5,261 nucleotides of DNA, taken from Gemmatimonadales bacterium. Its GTDB lineage: Bacteria > Gemmatimonadota > Gemmatimonadetes > Gemmatimonadales > GWC2-71-9. The notes under the pieces are model-generated. The model was not told the DNA's origin and ran no database searches. It worked only from the letters and a program-made list of their open reading frames with translations. The stretch is from NCBI GenBank assembly GCA_013813145.1, contig JACCSE010000593.1:1-5261 (forward strand), written 5' to 3'. Positions within the stretch are counted from its first letter, which is position 1. Every line of letters begins with the position of its first letter. Both the position numbers and the translations under genes were made by a program. Positions 4,336 through 5,261 of this stretch are shown here, piece by piece.

Positions 4336-5261
4336 CTAACAGCGCGAGACCAGATCCTGGGCGCAGGAGTGCGGCACCAGGCGGATCGCCGCGTCGGAGA
4401 CGTCGGTCCGCACCAGCTTCAGCTCCTTGAGCGAATCCCGGGTCTTCGGATCGAAGGTACGGTTGGTGAGGAAGACGAGAAAGAGATCGTGGGTCGGGTC
4501 GATCCAGAGCTCGGTTCCGGTGAAGCCAGTGTGTCCGTATGCCGCCTTGCTGATCAGGGTGCCGAAAATGCTGGGCTCCTCGCCGGCGAGATCCGGCGTG
4601 TCCCAGCTCAGCGCCCGGGTTCCCGTCCTCGGGCCTAGCGCCAGAAAAGTCGCCATCGTCTCCGGGCGGACCCAGGGACCCTCCGGTCCCACGCCTTTCC
4701 GTAGCCAGACCCGGGCAAAGCGCGCCAGGTCACGGGCGGTCGAGAAGACGCCTGCATGACCCGCCACGCCGCCGAAGACGACGGCGTTCTGGTCGTTCAC
4801 GTCGCCGGCGACCGGCGTGCCCCGCCAGACGCCGCTCGGCACGGTCCTCCGGCGGAGCCTGGCCGGCGGTCTGTACAGCGTCTCGCTCATTCCCAGCGGA
4901 CCGAAGACCTCGCGCGCGGCGGCCTTGTCGAGCGCAAGGCCGGTGATTTTCTCGATGACGAGACCGAGAAAGAGGGCGTTGAGGTCGCTGTATTCCGCCG
5001 AGTCACCGGGCACCCGGAGCAGCGGCTGGGCATAGAGCAGGTCGATGGCCCGCGAACGGCTCCGGCGGGCCCGCTGGTAGATGGGGACGTAGCTCTTGAG
5101 GCCGCTGGTGTGGTCCAGCAGCATCCGCACGGTCACCTGGTTCTTGAGTCCGCCGGAGAAGCGCGGCAGGTAGCGTCCGACCCGCGCGTCGAGGTCGAGC
5201 CTGCCCCGATCCACCAGACGCATCGCCGCGCTGGCGGTCGCCACTACCTTCGTGATGGATG
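4336..5261 (-). CDS. Serine hydrolase of the beta-lactamase/PBP fold, AmiE-like (N terminus outside window)
   Basis: The frame runs off the right edge, so the N terminus and any signal peptide are unseen; 307 complete codons are present. The first complete codons read SITK, the SxxK motif with the catalytic Ser (5257-5259) and Lys (5248-5250), followed by VVATASAAMRLVDRG. The second motif is YSDLN (Tyr90 of the fragment), and the third is HTGFTGTELWIDP (His243), in place of KTG. Between them are LLDHTSGLKSY, GPLGMSETLY, GDVNDQNA and GGVAGHAGVFSTARDLARFA. This set is typical of the group found beside or fused to NagZ and of Bacillus AmiE (YbbE), a MurNAc-L-Ala amidase in muropeptide recycling. 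A cell-wall recycling role is inference; an esterase or D-aminopeptidase is also possible. It is probably not an antibiotic-resistance enzyme. The C-terminal 25 residues after KELKLVRTDVSD are not recognised. It is in the same direction as the MIP18-family gene, with a 259-nt gap. Confidence 0.9.
   Translation of the reverse strand, partial: SITKVVATASAAMRLVDRGRLDLDARVGRYLPRFSGGLKNQVTVRMLLDHTSGLKSYVPIYQRARRSRSRAIDLLYAQPLLRVPGDSAEYSDLNALFLGLVIEKITGLALDKAAAREVFGPLGMSETLYRPPARLRRRTVPSGVWRGTPVAGDVNDQNAVVFGGVAGHAGVFSTARDLARFARVWLRKGVGPEGPWVRPETMATFLALGPRTGTRALSWDTPDLAGEEPSIFGTLISKAAYGHTGFTGTELWIDPTHDLFLVFLTNRTFDPKTRDSLKELKLVRTDVSDAAIRLVPHSCAQDLVSRC

Overview
This is a GC-rich bacterial window (roughly two-thirds G+C by eye) with dense housekeeping genes, short intergenic gaps and several families of short degenerate repeats between genes. 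No gene here fixes the phylum. The codon bias, the atypical deformylase, the Azotobacter FdI-type ferredoxin and the short intergenic repeats suggest a soil or environmental lineage such as Gemmatimonadota or a similar high-GC phylum. That placement is inference.

Layout from left to right: (1) the C-terminal part of a peptide deformylase (+), cut by the window start. (2) A 7Fe ferredoxin of the FdxA/FdI type (+), with a candidate promoter, a strong leader hairpin and a convincing intrinsic terminator. (3) On the minus strand, a 400-residue protein that joins a hotdog acyl-CoA thioesterase domain to an alpha/beta hydrolase domain. (4) A 125-bp divergent intergenic region built from 7-bp repeats in inverted orientation around an AT-richer core. 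(5) A two-gene plus-strand operon: a 57-residue helical protein of unknown function, then ribonuclease D, with a 1-nt stop/start overlap. (6) A block of about five 23-bp direct repeats between convergent genes; its first unit includes the stop codon of the next gene. (7) On the minus strand, a MIP18/SufT-PaaD family protein (DUF59), preceded by a 259-nt non-coding gap with CACGAAG-type repeats. (8) On the minus strand, a serine hydrolase of the beta-lactamase/PBP fold. It is cut by the window end just upstream of its SxxK catalytic motif and resembles the AmiE/NagZ-associated group.

The genes do not form one pathway. The ferredoxin and the SufT-like protein both belong to iron-sulfur metabolism, the deformylase and RNase D to protein and RNA maturation, and the C-terminal serine hydrolase probably to cell-wall fragment turnover. 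I see no mobile element, CRISPR array, tRNA or rRNA. I found no clear new multi-gene system. The least ordinary items are the inverted heptad array that forms the 5' leaders of two divergent genes, the stop-containing 23-bp repeats, the thioesterase-hydrolase fusion and the small protein coupled to RNase D.
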